Of a stretch of 64,000 bases of DNA, positions 1-8,770 are shown in pieces. Within the stretch, counting starts at the first letter, position 1. Every line of letters begins with the position of its first letter. The notes below the pieces were generated by a model that was given only the letters and a program-made list of their open reading frames with translations, was not told the DNA's origin and made no database searches. Source of the DNA: Alkalicella caledoniensis (GTDB lineage: Bacteria > Bacillota > Proteinivoracia > Proteinivoracales > Proteinivoracaceae). Made by a program: the position numbers and the translations under genes. The stretch lies in NCBI RefSeq assembly GCF_014467015.1, contig NZ_CP058559.1, positions 186,001-250,000 on the forward strand. Direction: 5' to 3'.

Positions 1-1879
1 TTTCTCCATTGGATGCTGTATCAACTGTGTAGTTGTACTCTGTTAGGTATTTTGTCATTACACTGGTTATGCTCTCTTCATCATCCATTACAAGTATAGA
101 TTTTATTATATTAGTAGGTTTTTGTATTTTCTTCTTTATTTTATGTTTACATGCTATGGGTAAAGTTATGGTAAATATTGTTTCCCCATCTTTAGATTCT
201 GCTTCGATTGCTCCATCATGGTTAGTTATTACTTTATATGTGGTTGCTAAGCCTAGTCCTTGTGAACCTTCCTTTGTAGTAAAATATATATCAAAAATCT
301 TTGGTAGATCTTCTTCTTTTATTCCTGTGCCATTATCTTTAATTATAATGTTTATTGCCTCGTTTTCATCACATGTTGTTGATTTTATAATATTTACTGA
401 TACTTTACCTGCTCCACACCCAAAACTTTCTAAGGAGTTATTAAATATATTTTTAAATGCATGAAGCATTTGACCATAATCAACATCCACTTTAATGTCA
501 GCAAGGGGTGCAACAATTGCATGGTCAATGGTAGTATTTTTAAATACTGAGTCAGATGCCTCTTTGATTATTCTATACAGACTTTGCACTTCTTTTACTG
601 GTAAGCCACCTCGAGCAAATGTAAGTATTTGCTTAGTGATATGTTGGGCTTTGCTAGTCTCTTTATCAATTTCATCTAGACAATATGCTATTCGCTCAGT
701 GTTACCTTGATATTCGTATAGCTTTGCAAGGCCTAAGTTACCTATTATTACTGTTAGTGTGTTGTTAAAGTCGTGGGCTATACCCCCGGCCAGTAAGCCA
801 AGGGATTCTAAACGTTTAGCTTTTTCCATTTCATCTTGGATCCTTACTTTTTCTGTTTCGTCCCGCAATGTATAAACAACACCTGTAACTTCATTTGCAG
901 TTTTTATCTTAGAACATTTCACTTCAACTATTTTTTCTTCATTATTTGATGAAGTAAGTCTTAAAGGCTTATCTATGGAACATTTTATTGGGCAGTTTAT
1001 TTCAGAATTAACCTCATTGTATTTACATAAACTAAAATCTTTTGAATCACCCATAAAGTCAACTACTTTGTTAATGTTAGCACCTAGGGCTTTTGTTACA
1101 CTAAATCCAGTGATTTTTTCTGCAGCAGGATTAAATAGAACAATATTCCCCTTTGTGTCTACCACTATGACTCCATCTGCTATGTTTTTTAATGTGGCTG
1201 CCTGTAGTTCTCTATCTTCGGCTATTATTCTGTTTAGTTTTTGGCTTTTATACAAGTTATTAAATACAAGGATTGGCACGAAAAGTGCTATCACTGTCAT
1301 TATAAAAAAACCTTTATTTAGAGGGCTGGTTTTAATTGTTACTTCATCTGACATTCTTGAGGTGATTGCATTTCGTAGTTTTATCATGGTCTGTTTGTAT
1401 TGTTGGGATAGACTGACGTATGTGTCAGTCATAAATTCGCTTTCCGTGGTATCAAGCTGCATTGATAATAGATTTACTATTTGAGATTTACTATTTATAG
1501 CTTCTAGTTCCTTTGTTCTTAGTTTGTCACAAAGTTCAATTGTCTTTTTTATGTATTGTTCTTCTCTATCAGTTATACCTAGCTGGTACAACTGGTCTAT
1601 TATGTTGTTTCTTATTTTATTGTTGGATAGGTATTTATAGCTTTCCAGTGCTTCTTGATCGCCAAGTACAGTGTATTTTATTGTATACTGGGTATACTCC
1701 TCAGATAGCTTCTCATAAAAGTCTAGTAGTACTAAGTAGTCTATGTATTTGCTTTGTGACCGTATCCCTGCATTCATGAAGTAGTTCGTAAGTATTAATG
1801 CGGAAATTAGGATTGCAAATAACGTTATATGTAAGATTTTAAATGTCTTATTTTTTAGATTAAAAGTTGATAATTTCAA
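1..1879 (-). CDS. Hybrid sensor histidine kinase, C-terminal end cut by window edge
   Basis: Membrane sensor kinase with a receiver domain at its C-terminus; the reading frame runs off the left edge. Translated from the minus strand, it has a first membrane helix right after the start, an extracellular region of about 170 residues, a second helix (near 1250-1310), a PAS domain (around GVIVVDTKGNIVLFN), the H-box GGIAHDFNN (phosphoacceptor His present), and the ATPase motifs DNGTGI and GLGLATT. The receiver begins with ILVMDDEES near position 90. The start is taken at a TTG (1877-1879) behind a GGGGG-rich ribosome site. The GGIAHDFNN type of H-box is typical of hybrid kinases. No partner response regulator is visible. 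Ligand unknown. Family assignment is secure, role is not. Confidence 0.9.
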   Translation of the reverse strand, partial: MKLSTFNLKNKTFKILHITLFAILISALILTNYFMNAGIRSQSKYIDYLVLLDFYEKLSEEYTQYTIKYTVLGDQEALESYKYLSNNKIRNNIIDQLYQLGITDREEQYIKKTIELCDKLRTKELEAINSKSQIVNLLSMQLDTTESEFMTDTYVSLSQQYKQTMIKLRNAITSRMSDEVTIKTSPLNKGFFIMTVIALFVPILVFNNLYKSQKLNRIIAEDRELQAATLKNIADGVIVVDTKGNIVLFNPAAEKITGFSVTKALGANINKVVDFMGDSKDFSLCKYNEVNSEINCPIKCSIDKPLRLTSSNNEEKIVEVKCSKIKTANEVTGVVYTLRDETEKVRIQDEMEKAKRLESLGLLAGGIAHDFNNTLTVIIGNLGLAKLYEYQGNTERIAYCLDEIDKETSKAQHITKQILTFARGGLPVKEVQSLYRIIKEASDSVFKNTTIDHAIVAPLADIKVDVDYGQMLHAFKNIFNNSLESFGCGAGKVSVNIIKSTTCDENEAINIIIKDNGTGIKEEDLPKIFDIYFTTKEGSQGLGLATTYKVITNHDGAIEAESKDGETIFTITLPIACKHKIKKKIQKPTNIIKSILVMDDEESITSVMTKYLTEYNYTVDTASNGE

Positions 1880-2064
1880 TTAGCTACCCCCTTAAAAATT
1901 CAAACAATGGGTATATTCTCGGTTTTTTTCCATATTCCTGCACTAAATTGTCGTAATTTAAAAATAATTAAACGTTTGTTCTACTTTTAACTTAGGTGTA
2001 AAGTGCTTTTTGTCATAATTTTACTTTTTTTCTGTTTATTAGTGCTTAAGTCCTATTGATAAAA

Positions 2065-2096
2065 TAAAAATAGCCCCGAATTTCGGAGCTATTTTT
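2065..2096 (-). terminator. Rho-independent terminator after the Dabb gene
   Basis: Hairpin AAATAGCTCCGAA / TTCGGGGCTATTT on the minus strand followed by a T-run, 15 nt beyond the stop of the gene ending at 2111. Confidence 0.85.
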
Positions 2097-2110
2097 ATTT
2101 ATGGTTTGGT

Positions 2111-2398
2111 TTAGATTTCGTAGTCTACTGACACTATACTGGAGCAGACTTTTCTCATGTGTTCTACCACTGGGATATGTAATGGGTGTGTGGCGTATAC
2201 TTTTAGGTCATCTAGACTTGTGTGTGTTGAGATTAGTACTAGGTCATATGCTCTGTCGCTTTGTACAACGTTTGTTCCTACTTCAAGGGTTAGTAACCCT
2301 TCAATCTTCCCATCCATGGCTAGGATTAGTTCTTTTGCTGCTTTAGTGTTTTCATCTGTAGGATCTTGTAATTTGAACATAACAACATGCTTAATCAT
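2111..2398 (-). CDS. Dabb (stress-responsive A/B barrel) domain protein
   Basis: A 95-residue protein consisting of one Dabb domain, a small dimeric alpha/beta barrel. It begins with the typical MIKHVVMFKLQD strand and has the family-like SDRAYDLVLISTH segment and a conserved HP in the second half (ATHPLHIPVVEHM). Such proteins are widespread; a few bind or process small hydrophobic ligands, but most have no assigned reaction, so no substrate is proposed. The ATG is preceded by AAAGGAGGAA at good spacing. It is a single gene with its own terminator and is not obviously operonic with the kinase downstream (start 1879). Confidence 0.85.
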   Translation of the reverse strand: MIKHVVMFKLQDPTDENTKAAKELILAMDGKIEGLLTLEVGTNVVQSDRAYDLVLISTHTSLDDLKVYATHPLHIPVVEHMRKVCSSIVSVDYEI

Positions 2399-2446
2399 TT
2401 TCTACTTCCTCCTTTAGTTATAGAGATTAAATTATTGACACCAAAT

Positions 2447-2518
2447 TTAAAACCTTCGAACACCATTGACACCAATAAAACCACACCAATTTTCACCAAT
2501 AGTTATGTAATTAGGGTC
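2447..2518 (-). repeat. Fragment of the GGTG-rich repeat module, reverse orientation
   Basis: The sequence CACCATTGACACCAATAAAA ... CACCAATAGTTATGTAATTAGGGTC is the reverse complement of the GGTG-rich module seen for example at 22547-22620. It directly abuts the 3' end of the GxxExxY gene. Confidence 0.6.
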
Positions 2519-2884
2519 TTAGTTTGCTAATCTTCTAAACATGAATTTCCGTGGGCCAAAGTTAATTAGCAAACCTAGTTTGAATCCAGTTGCTTTAAGA
2601 TAGCTAAGTAGTTGTGAATAATTTTCATCAATGATATATTTTGTAGTTTTCAGTTCGATTATTATTTTATTTTCAACTACTAAATCAGCAAAATATGTTC
2701 CTAGTAGTTCATCTTTATAATATACTTCTAACTGTTTTTGAGCTTCTACTTGAATATTTCTCTTAGTAAGTTCAGAAATCAACGCTTTTTCATATATTTT
2801 TTCCGGAAATCCATAACCTAAAATTTTATATATCTCTGCTACACATTCGTAAATTTGGTCTGATAGCTCTTCATAAAAAATCAT
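2519..2884 (-). CDS. GxxExxY family protein (PD-(D/E)XK-like fold)
   Basis: A 121-residue member of the GxxExxY family: the signature reads GFPEKIY near residue 26, followed by a nuclease-like core ADLVVENKIIIELKT in which an Asp and an E-x-K pair sit where restriction-like nucleases hold metal. Family members are common in anaerobes and Bacteroidetes; their biological role is not established. ATG preceded by GGAGGGGG. It has repeat fragments on both sides (2447-2518 and about 2905-2995), and a clear paralogue lies at 10500-10880 in a similar repeat-rich gap. Nuclease activity is an inference from the fold. Confidence 0.8.
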   Translation of the reverse strand: MIFYEELSDQIYECVAEIYKILGYGFPEKIYEKALISELTKRNIQVEAQKQLEVYYKDELLGTYFADLVVENKIIIELKTTKYIIDENYSQLLSYLKATGFKLGLLINFGPRKFMFRRLAN

Positions 2885-2904
2885 TATTTTCCCCCTCCAC
2901 TTAA

Positions 2905-2995
2905 AAAGTTCAATAAGGAGGTCTTTTTGGTGTAATTGGTGATTTGTTATCAGTATAGGTGGTGGCTATGGTGCCTAAAGGTTTTAATTTATACT
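2905..2995 (+). repeat. Fragment of the GGTG-rich repeat module
   Basis: TTTTTGGTGTAATTGGTGAT ... GGTGGTGGCTATGGTGCCTA resembles the GGTG-rich module of the large repeat clusters (for example 22560-22620), with decay. It lies between the GxxExxY gene and glgB. Confidence 0.5.
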
Positions 2996-3007
2996 ATCAT
3001 ATGAAAT

Positions 3008-4843
3008 CTACTTTTTCAATTTAAGATATATTGTTGCTAGAGGAGGGATTAGTAGGGTTAGGGTGTTTTTTTGTGTTGTTTTTGGGGTTGGGTTGTAGAG
3101 GTTTGAGCCGCCGTATTGGGGGAGGTCTGAGTTGAAGATTTCTTGGTAGGTTCCTGGGGTTGTTACTTTTAGTGTGTATTTGTGGTGTACTGTTGGGGTG
3201 AAGTTTGAGATTACTATGAGTATGTTCCTTTCTTTGTCTATTCTTTGATAAGCATAGATGGAGTTTTGGGTGTCATCTGGTTGTAGCCATTGAAAGCCAT
3301 TCCAGCTATAGTCTTGTTCCCAAAGTGTTTTCTCGTTTTTGTATAGATGATTTAACTCTTTTACGTATTGCTGTAGTAGTTTGTGGGGTTTTTCTTCAAG
3401 TAGTTGCCACTGTAATTGTTCATAGTCCCTCCACTCTACTTTTTGCCCGAATTCTCCTCCCATGAAGAGGAGTTTTTTACCTGGATGAGCCATTTTAAAG
3501 CCGTAGTATGCTTTAAGGGATGCAAATTTTTGCCATTGGTCACCTTCCATTTTTTCCAGTAGTGATTTTTTCCCATGTACCACCTCATCATGGGACAAGG
3601 GAAGTAGGAATTTTTCACTGAAACTATATGTCATGGGGTGTGTCAGTTGGTGGTGCTTTACTACTCTCTGGGACACTGGTGTTTGCATGTAGTGGAGAGT
3701 GTCGTTCATCCAGCCTAGGTTCCATTTGTATGAAAATCCAAGGCCATTTTCGTGGGCTTTTTTTGTTACTCCCTGAAATAGTGATGAGTCTTCAGCTATC
3801 ATTAGAGTGTTAGGGTGTAGGTTATCCACCGTTGTGTTTAGCTTTTTTAGGAATTCTATGGCATATAGGTTTTCATTTGTTCCTTTTTCGTTTATTGTGT
3901 GTTCATTGGGAGTTTTACAGAAGTCTAGGTATAAAATGTTAGCAACTGCATCCACTCTTAGGCCATCGGCATGGAATTCTTCGATCCAGTAGATGGCATT
4001 TGAGATTAGAAAACTCAGTACTTCACCTTTACTATAGTCAAAGTTTGATGTTCCCCATTGTGGGTTATCAGCAAGGTATTGTATATGGGATTCATAGCAT
4101 GGTGTTCCATCTAACATTCGTAGTCCGTGGTCGTCTCTGCAAAAGTGACTTGGAACCCAGTCTAATATAACTCCTATGTTGTTTCGATGGCACTGCTCTA
4201 TTAGGCTTTTCAGGTCATTTATACCCCCGTATCTACTTGTAACACTGTAGTACCCTGTTAGTTGATAGCCCCACGATCCATCAAAGGGGTGCTCCATTAT
4301 GGGCATTATTTCTATGTGGGTGTAGCCCATTTCTTTTATGTATGGGATAAGTTGTGCCGCTATTTCTTTATAGTTCATTTGTTGGCCTTTTTTTGTCTTC
4401 CATGTGCCTAGGTGTAACTCGTAGATGTTCAGTGGGCCTTGGTGGACTGATTTTTTCTTCTTTTTTTGCTGCCATTTTTGGTCTTGCCAGGGGTAGGTGT
4501 CTATATCTGCTACCACAGATGCTGTTGCTGGCCTTAGTTCCGAGTAGAAGGCGTATGGGTCAGCCTTTAGTTTTATTTGTCCTTCTGGTGTTGTAATGCT
4601 GTATTTGTATATTTCTCCGGCTTTTATGTTAGGGATAAACATGGTCCAGATTCCTGGGGATATTTGTTTCATGGGATGGGCTAAGGGATTCCAGCTGTTA
4701 AAGTCTCCTACTACGGCAACATTTTTTGCTTTTGGTGCCCATAGGGTGAATGTTGTGCCTGACTCTGTGAGATGCGCACCGAAGTTTTTGTAGGCGTGGA
4801 AGCTGTTGCCTTGGTGGAATTCTTGTATTTGCTTTTTGTTCAT
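3008..4843 (-). CDS. glgB: 1,4-alpha-glucan branching enzyme (GH13)
   Basis: Introduces alpha-1,6 branches into glycogen-type glucan in the cytoplasm. The 611 residues hold an N-terminal CBM48 module (TLWAPKAKNVAVVGDFNSW), then a GH13 barrel with HIEIMPIMEHPFDGSWGYQ, the nucleophile region GLRVDAVANILYLDF, the acid Glu in MIAEDSS, and the LSHDEVVHGKKSL motif, then a C-terminal beta domain. Length and order match GlgB. ATG behind AAAAGGGGG. No other glycogen gene (glgA, glgC, glgP) is in the window, so the gene stands alone between repeat-rich gaps. Confidence 0.95.
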   Translation of the reverse strand: MNKKQIQEFHQGNSFHAYKNFGAHLTESGTTFTLWAPKAKNVAVVGDFNSWNPLAHPMKQISPGIWTMFIPNIKAGEIYKYSITTPEGQIKLKADPYAFYSELRPATASVVADIDTYPWQDQKWQQKKKKKSVHQGPLNIYELHLGTWKTKKGQQMNYKEIAAQLIPYIKEMGYTHIEIMPIMEHPFDGSWGYQLTGYYSVTSRYGGINDLKSLIEQCHRNNIGVILDWVPSHFCRDDHGLRMLDGTPCYESHIQYLADNPQWGTSNFDYSKGEVLSFLISNAIYWIEEFHADGLRVDAVANILYLDFCKTPNEHTINEKGTNENLYAIEFLKKLNTTVDNLHPNTLMIAEDSSLFQGVTKKAHENGLGFSYKWNLGWMNDTLHYMQTPVSQRVVKHHQLTHPMTYSFSEKFLLPLSHDEVVHGKKSLLEKMEGDQWQKFASLKAYYGFKMAHPGKKLLFMGGEFGQKVEWRDYEQLQWQLLEEKPHKLLQQYVKELNHLYKNEKTLWEQDYSWNGFQWLQPDDTQNSIYAYQRIDKERNILIVISNFTPTVHHKYTLKVTTPGTYQEIFNSDLPQYGGSNLYNPTPKTTQKNTLTLLIPPLATIYLKLKK

Positions 4844-4899
4844 GTTTATCCCCCTTTTATTTTTGATGATTACTAAGTATATTTTACTTTTTGGGTGGA

Positions 4900-5110
4900 A
4901 ATTCTTTTTTTTTTGAGAAAGAAGGAGTTGAAATTCTTAAATTACACCACGGAGGTAATTCTGATTTTTAGAGATTAGTTCAAGGTCAAAGACCTAGCTA
5001 TTGTAAAATTTCAACACGGAAAAAGATTTACTTTATGCCCTTATTTTAATAGAGTAGTTAGTTTTGTTGGAATTTTTTTTGGTTAGGAGATTGATTGTCG
5101 GTCCGTTTTC
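4900..5110. repeat. Decayed repeat fragments in the glgB upstream gap
   Basis: Contains pieces such as CACCACGGAGGTAATTCTG and CAACACGGAAAAAGATTTAC, which recall the CAACGCGGAAGAAT(TT)CTG module of the larger clusters (12570, 32115). No coding potential is seen. The gap between glgB and the next gene is otherwise filled by the element at 5111-5460. Confidence 0.4.
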
Positions 5111-5307
5111 TATTGGCTCACTGTAACCTCGATTTTTTGCTACATGCTGGGTCAAGATAGCTCGTTATACTGTTACATGCTGGGTCAAATTTAGTTGTTA
5201 GTATTCAGAAAAGTTAAGTTATTATTTAATAGACCCAGCATGTTGCTTTAAGTGGAGTGTAGTTTGACCCAGCATGTTTACAGAATGACGAGGTTACGGT
5301 GAGCTAA
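5111..5307. repeat. Palindromic MITE-like core element with terminal inverted repeats
   Basis: About 195 bp. The left end TTGGCTCACTGTAACCTCG (5113-5131) and right end CGAGGTTACGGTGAGCTAA (5289-5307) are inverted repeats matching at 17 of 19 positions. Inside, ACATGCTGGGTC occurs twice on the plus strand (5142-5153, 5175-5186) and twice inverted (5232-5243, 5266-5277), so the whole element can fold into a long imperfect hairpin with arms of about 75 nt. This is the simplest copy of the family that recurs at about 7.4, 12.2, 22.1, 31.8 and 42.8 kb. No transposase is encoded. Confidence 0.8.
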
Positions 5308-5457
5308 ATAATTCTTTTAAATCTGCCTCACACTATCTATCACTAAAATGCTCTACACTATATAAAATCTTAGTTATTAGGACCCTACTTACATATCTCT
5401 TGGTGTCAGATGGTGGTGGTTTTGTTGGTGTAGATGGTGGCGAAAGGTTTTAGAAAT
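5308..5457 (+). repeat. CTCACACTATC and GGTG-rich modules following the palindromic core
   Basis: GCCTCACACTATCTATCACT ... CACTATATAAAATCTTAG followed by a GGTGTCAGATGGTGGTGG segment. The same two modules follow the right arm of the palindrome in the other clusters, in the same order. Confidence 0.75.
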
Positions 5458-5504
5458 TTTTAAGGACCCTTTTCTCAACTTTGTTGTTGAGGGTAAGGGT
5501 CCTT
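5458..5504 (-). terminator. Terminator of the beta-propeller lipoprotein gene
   Basis: Two-part stem: AAGGACCCT (5462-5470) pairs with AGGGTCCTT (5496-5504), and CTCAAC pairs with GTTGAG inside it. It lies just after the stop at 5509 and is followed on the minus strand by A/T-rich sequence. Confidence 0.8.
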
Positions 5505-5508
5505 TGTT

Positions 5509-7293
5509 TTATTTTAGGTTTATTTCTTTTATTAGTTGGTAGTCTTTGTTGTGGATTTGAATTGTTTGGTCGGAGATTGTGTAGATGTGTTCATCCACTG
5601 TTATTATTCGACGGATGTGATCTTTGTGGTTGCCGTGGTCGTAGTATCTTTCCATTTGCTGATTTGTCATGTGAGTTATTGTTGCTGCTAGGTCAAATCC
5701 TTTTTCTTTGTCTACGTTGTAGACATATGCTCCTATGAATTTAGGGAGCCCATATTGGTCGATGCGGTTGTTTGATGGGTCTGTTACTGAGATTGGGAAT
5801 GATAAAACGTCGTTATGGTAGAGGATTGATTTATGATTGTGTAGGGCTTCTGAGTATGTTCCCCTTCCTCCTATAATCTCCACATGCTTCTCTTTAGGAT
5901 TGTTCACATCACTTACATCAAAGATAGCCAGCTTTACCCCCAGTTCTATGGCTACTTCCCTTCCCCAGTTTGTCGCCACTGTTGTATCTCTTCCTATCCC
6001 TAGTAAATGGTTTTCATCTATGGGGTGGAGGTAGTTACTGAATCCAGGTATTTTTAGTTCACCTAATACTTTGGGAGCTCTTGGGTTTGATAGGTCAATG
6101 ACAAATAAAGGGTCCACTAGTTCAAATGTTACCATATATCCTTTGTCACCCATAAATCGTGCGGAGTATATTCTCTCAGTTGGTGCAAGATTTTCTAGTT
6201 TACCTATGGTCTCTAAGTTTTTGTCTAAGATATAAAGGTTGTTAGTCATCTCTTCTCTGTCATATTGGGTGGTAGCTATTCTGAAGTTTCCTTTGTATTC
6301 ATCCATGGAAAATTGGTTTAGAACGTGTCCGTTCACTTTTCCTTGGCCGGTGTTTTTAACTTTTGTGCCATCAATACTGAATTTGTGAACATGGGTTTCG
6401 TTAACTGTCGTTAATGCAATATATAGGTTTTCATGGGACATGTAGATGTTTTGGGCACTACCAAGGTAAGTTTCCACTTTTGCTTCTTCTTTAGGCTTTT
6501 TAATATCTAGAGCTACTATGTTTACGAAGCTAGATAGTTCCCCATCTGGGAAGTATTGTATATCAGTTAGGGGTTTTTGCTGGTACTTTTCTTTGTCTTT
6601 TGCTGTGTCTCTGTACATAGGTGCTGGATTTCCTTCAGGCTGGTCTAGGTAACCTAGGTGTTTACTTGTAACTAAATAAAGGTAGGAGTCTTTCTTTCTA
6701 GTTGATACTATACTGCCTTCTGTTTCTAGTTCTCTTTCTTTAGTCAGTTTGCCGTCTTTGTTATTGTATACTTGTATTATTGTGTTGTTATAGTAAAAAA
6801 AGCCTGGTATACCTATTTCCTTGTTAGATTCGTTTGAGTAGTTGTTTTTGTAACTAAGTACAACGATTTTGTCCCCTTCTAAGTACAGTTCAACTGGTAG
6901 GATGTCATCGTCTAGTTTTGTTTTACTTATGACTTTTGCTTCTTCAACTGGGTAGATTTTAGTTATAACTATGTTATTTTCTGATATTTGGTATAGGTAT
7001 TTTCCGTCTGTTTTTATTATGTCCCCTTCGTCTATGCCATCTACTTGGACATTTGTGTCTGAGTAGTCTGGGGAGTCAGGGGCTCTTTGGGCTTCGTCAG
7101 TTGTTGTTTCTGGTTGTGGGCTGCCTAATTCTAGTCCATATCTTTTGTATTGCTGTTGTTGTACTAGTTTTTGGAGTTTTTGAAGGCTGTCGATTGTTGG
7201 TAGTTGTTTTTGTGTTGTGTTAGTTTCCACGGTACAACTTGTTAGTGTTGCAAGGATTATTGTGATAAGTATTAGGGTTAGTGTTTTTTTCAT
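5509..7293 (-). CDS. Beta-propeller domain lipoprotein
   Basis: A 594-residue exported protein. From the ATG at 7293 (ribosome site GGGAGGT, 9 nt upstream) it starts with a lipoprotein signal peptide MKKTLTLILITIILATLTSC, so the mature protein should be anchored to the outer face of the membrane by Cys20. The in-frame ATG at 7371 would put 26 extra residues before the signal peptide and is less likely. The body matches the secreted beta-propeller family of Firmicutes and archaea: NVQVDGIDEGDIIKTDGKY at the propeller start, repeated YLYLVTSKH-like blades, and the conserved AIFDVSDVNNPKEK region. Function in these organisms is unknown; a surface binding or scaffold role is a guess. Single gene with its own terminator. 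Confidence 0.88.
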   Translation of the reverse strand: MKKTLTLILITIILATLTSCTVETNTTQKQLPTIDSLQKLQKLVQQQQYKRYGLELGSPQPETTTDEAQRAPDSPDYSDTNVQVDGIDEGDIIKTDGKYLYQISENNIVITKIYPVEEAKVISKTKLDDDILPVELYLEGDKIVVLSYKNNYSNESNKEIGIPGFFYYNNTIIQVYNNKDGKLTKERELETEGSIVSTRKKDSYLYLVTSKHLGYLDQPEGNPAPMYRDTAKDKEKYQQKPLTDIQYFPDGELSSFVNIVALDIKKPKEEAKVETYLGSAQNIYMSHENLYIALTTVNETHVHKFSIDGTKVKNTGQGKVNGHVLNQFSMDEYKGNFRIATTQYDREEMTNNLYILDKNLETIGKLENLAPTERIYSARFMGDKGYMVTFELVDPLFVIDLSNPRAPKVLGELKIPGFSNYLHPIDENHLLGIGRDTTVATNWGREVAIELGVKLAIFDVSDVNNPKEKHVEIIGGRGTYSEALHNHKSILYHNDVLSFPISVTDPSNNRIDQYGLPKFIGAYVYNVDKEKGFDLAATITHMTNQQMERYYDHGNHKDHIRRIITVDEHIYTISDQTIQIHNKDYQLIKEINLK

Positions 7294-7425
7294 TTTTGTG
7301 TACCTCCCTTTTATGTTGAAAGCTTCTATGCTTATAGTATTAGACATGGTTATTGTTAGTAATGTTCCCATTTTTAGGATATTTATGATTGCTTGGGATT
7401 ATTAGAAGATTAGTTCAAGGTCAAG

Positions 7426-7870
7426 GGAGCCTAACGCGGATTTTTAAGGGAGATTACGCGGATTACGCGGATTTGGGGGTGGGTGTGGAGGTCCTTTTTT
7501 TTATTGGCTACAGAAACGTCGTTCTACTGTAAACATGCTGGGTCTAAGGGCAGAGATTATTTTTGCTACATTCTGGGTCATATTATTTTTTTGGTTTTTG
7601 GTGTTGTGAGTGATCGGATTTTGCTTTCTATTTTCTGTGTTGTGGTTGTATTTGGTTTAGAAGAAACTTGTTTAATAGGTAAGCTTGCTGGGTCATGGGC
7701 TGGGCGGAAACTTCTATTTACTGATGCCATGCTGGGTCGAATCAGTAGATTACAACGAGGAAAAAATTCTGTTTTAATACCTGATTCGATAAAGTTTTGA
7801 TTTTTTAAGTTAATTTTGTGGGTAGATTTTTTGGTTAAGACATTGCTGGGGTAAGTTTTGGGTGAGAATC
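7426..7870 (+). repeat. Repeat cluster 2, first part (ATGCTGGGTC arms)
   Basis: Starts with TAACGCGGATTTTTAAGGGA and ATTACGCGGATTACGCGG, then an arm beginning TTGGCTACAGAAACGTCG and carrying ATGCTGGGTC motifs (about 7529, 7567 degenerate, 7687, 7728), then the CTGGGGTAAG(T/C) ... GGTGAGAATC module. Same module order as at 12215-12720 and 31805-32270. An open frame of about 100 codons crosses it but is not conserved as protein (see rejected items). Confidence 0.75.
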
Positions 7871-7889
7871 CCACAGCTCAAATTCCAAA

Positions 7890-8722
7890 TCATTTAAAAA
7901 CCTGCCTCACACTAACTTTCACTAAAGAGCTCAACACTATATAAAATCTTAGTAATTAAGACCTGCGTTACTTTGCTTTTGGTGTCAGATGGTGAGGTTT
8001 TGGTTGGTGTAGATGGTGGTGGTTGTTTATAGATCCAGCATGTAGCTTTAAGTGGAGTGTGATTTGACCCAGCATGCTACAGAATGTGGAGGTTACGGTG
8101 AGCTAAATAATTCTTTATAATGCCTACCTCACACTATCTATCACTAAATGGCTTTACACTATATAAAATCTTAGTAATTAAGACCTGCCTTACTTTGCTT
8201 TTGGTGTCAGATAGTGAGGTTTTGGTTGGTGTAGATGGTGATGGTTGTTTTATAGACCCAGCATATAGCTATAGGTGGAGTACAATTTGACCCAGCATGT
8301 TACAGAATGTCGTGGTTACGGTGAGCTAAATAATTCTTTAAAATGCATACCTCACACTATCTATCACTAAAGAGCTCAACACTATATAAAATCTTAGTAA
8401 TTAGACCTACCTTACTTTGCTATTGGTGTCAGATGATGAGGTTTTGGTTGGTGTAGATGGTGAAGGTGTTCTAATAGACCCAGCATGTTGCTTAAAGTGG
8501 AGTGTAATTTGACCCAGCATGTTACAGAATGTGGAGGTTACGGTGAGCTAAATAATTCTTTAAAATGCCTACCTCACACTATCTTTCACTAAAAGGCTCT
8601 ACACTATATTAAATCTTAGTAATTTAGACCTACCTTACTTTGCTTTTGGTGTCAGATGGTGTGGTTTTGGTTGGTGTAGATGGTGATGGTGTTCTAATAG
8701 ACCCAGCATGCAGCTATATAAG
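7890..8722 (+). repeat. Tandem array, about 3.7 copies of a 222-bp unit
   Basis: CCTCACAC begins at 7905, 8127, 8350 and 8572: periods of 222, 223 and 222 bp. Each unit holds the CTCACACTATC(T)...CACTATATAAAATCTTAG module, the GGTGTCAGATGGTG module, two inverted motifs GACCCAGCATG, and the right end GAGGTTACGGTGAGCTAA. The last unit breaks off in GACCCAGCATGCAGC just before the kbl terminator. Units differ at scattered positions, so the array is not a recent perfect duplication. Confidence 0.85.
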
Positions 8723-8740
8723 CGGGAATTTTTATTTTTA

Positions 8741-8768
8741 CAAAAAAGGAGCGCCTGATGGCGCTCCC
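8741..8768 (-). terminator. Terminator of kbl
   Basis: Perfect stem GGAGCGCC (8748-8755) / GGCGCTCC (8760-8767) immediately after the kbl stop; the minus-strand transcript then reads into TTTTTTG. Confidence 0.9.
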
Positions 8769-8770
8769 CT

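Noticed and set aside
1-1779. Four plus-strand frames in the first 1.8 kb
   Set aside because: They are opposite the continuous minus-strand hybrid kinase frame, whose domain motifs are all present.
7483-7800. Open frame of about 105 codons in repeat cluster 2, with similar frames at 12182-12538, 22281-22487 and 31835-32095 sharing an ATETS...LIGNHAGSWAGRK-like string
   Set aside because: They share protein strings only because the underlying DNA repeats are similar. Frame, start and length change from copy to copy, none has a good ribosome site, and the composition looks like translated AT-rich repeat.
7890-8722. CRISPR array
   Set aside because: The 222-bp period, divergence along the whole unit and lack of short constant repeats with unique spacers do not fit CRISPR; no cas genes are in the window.
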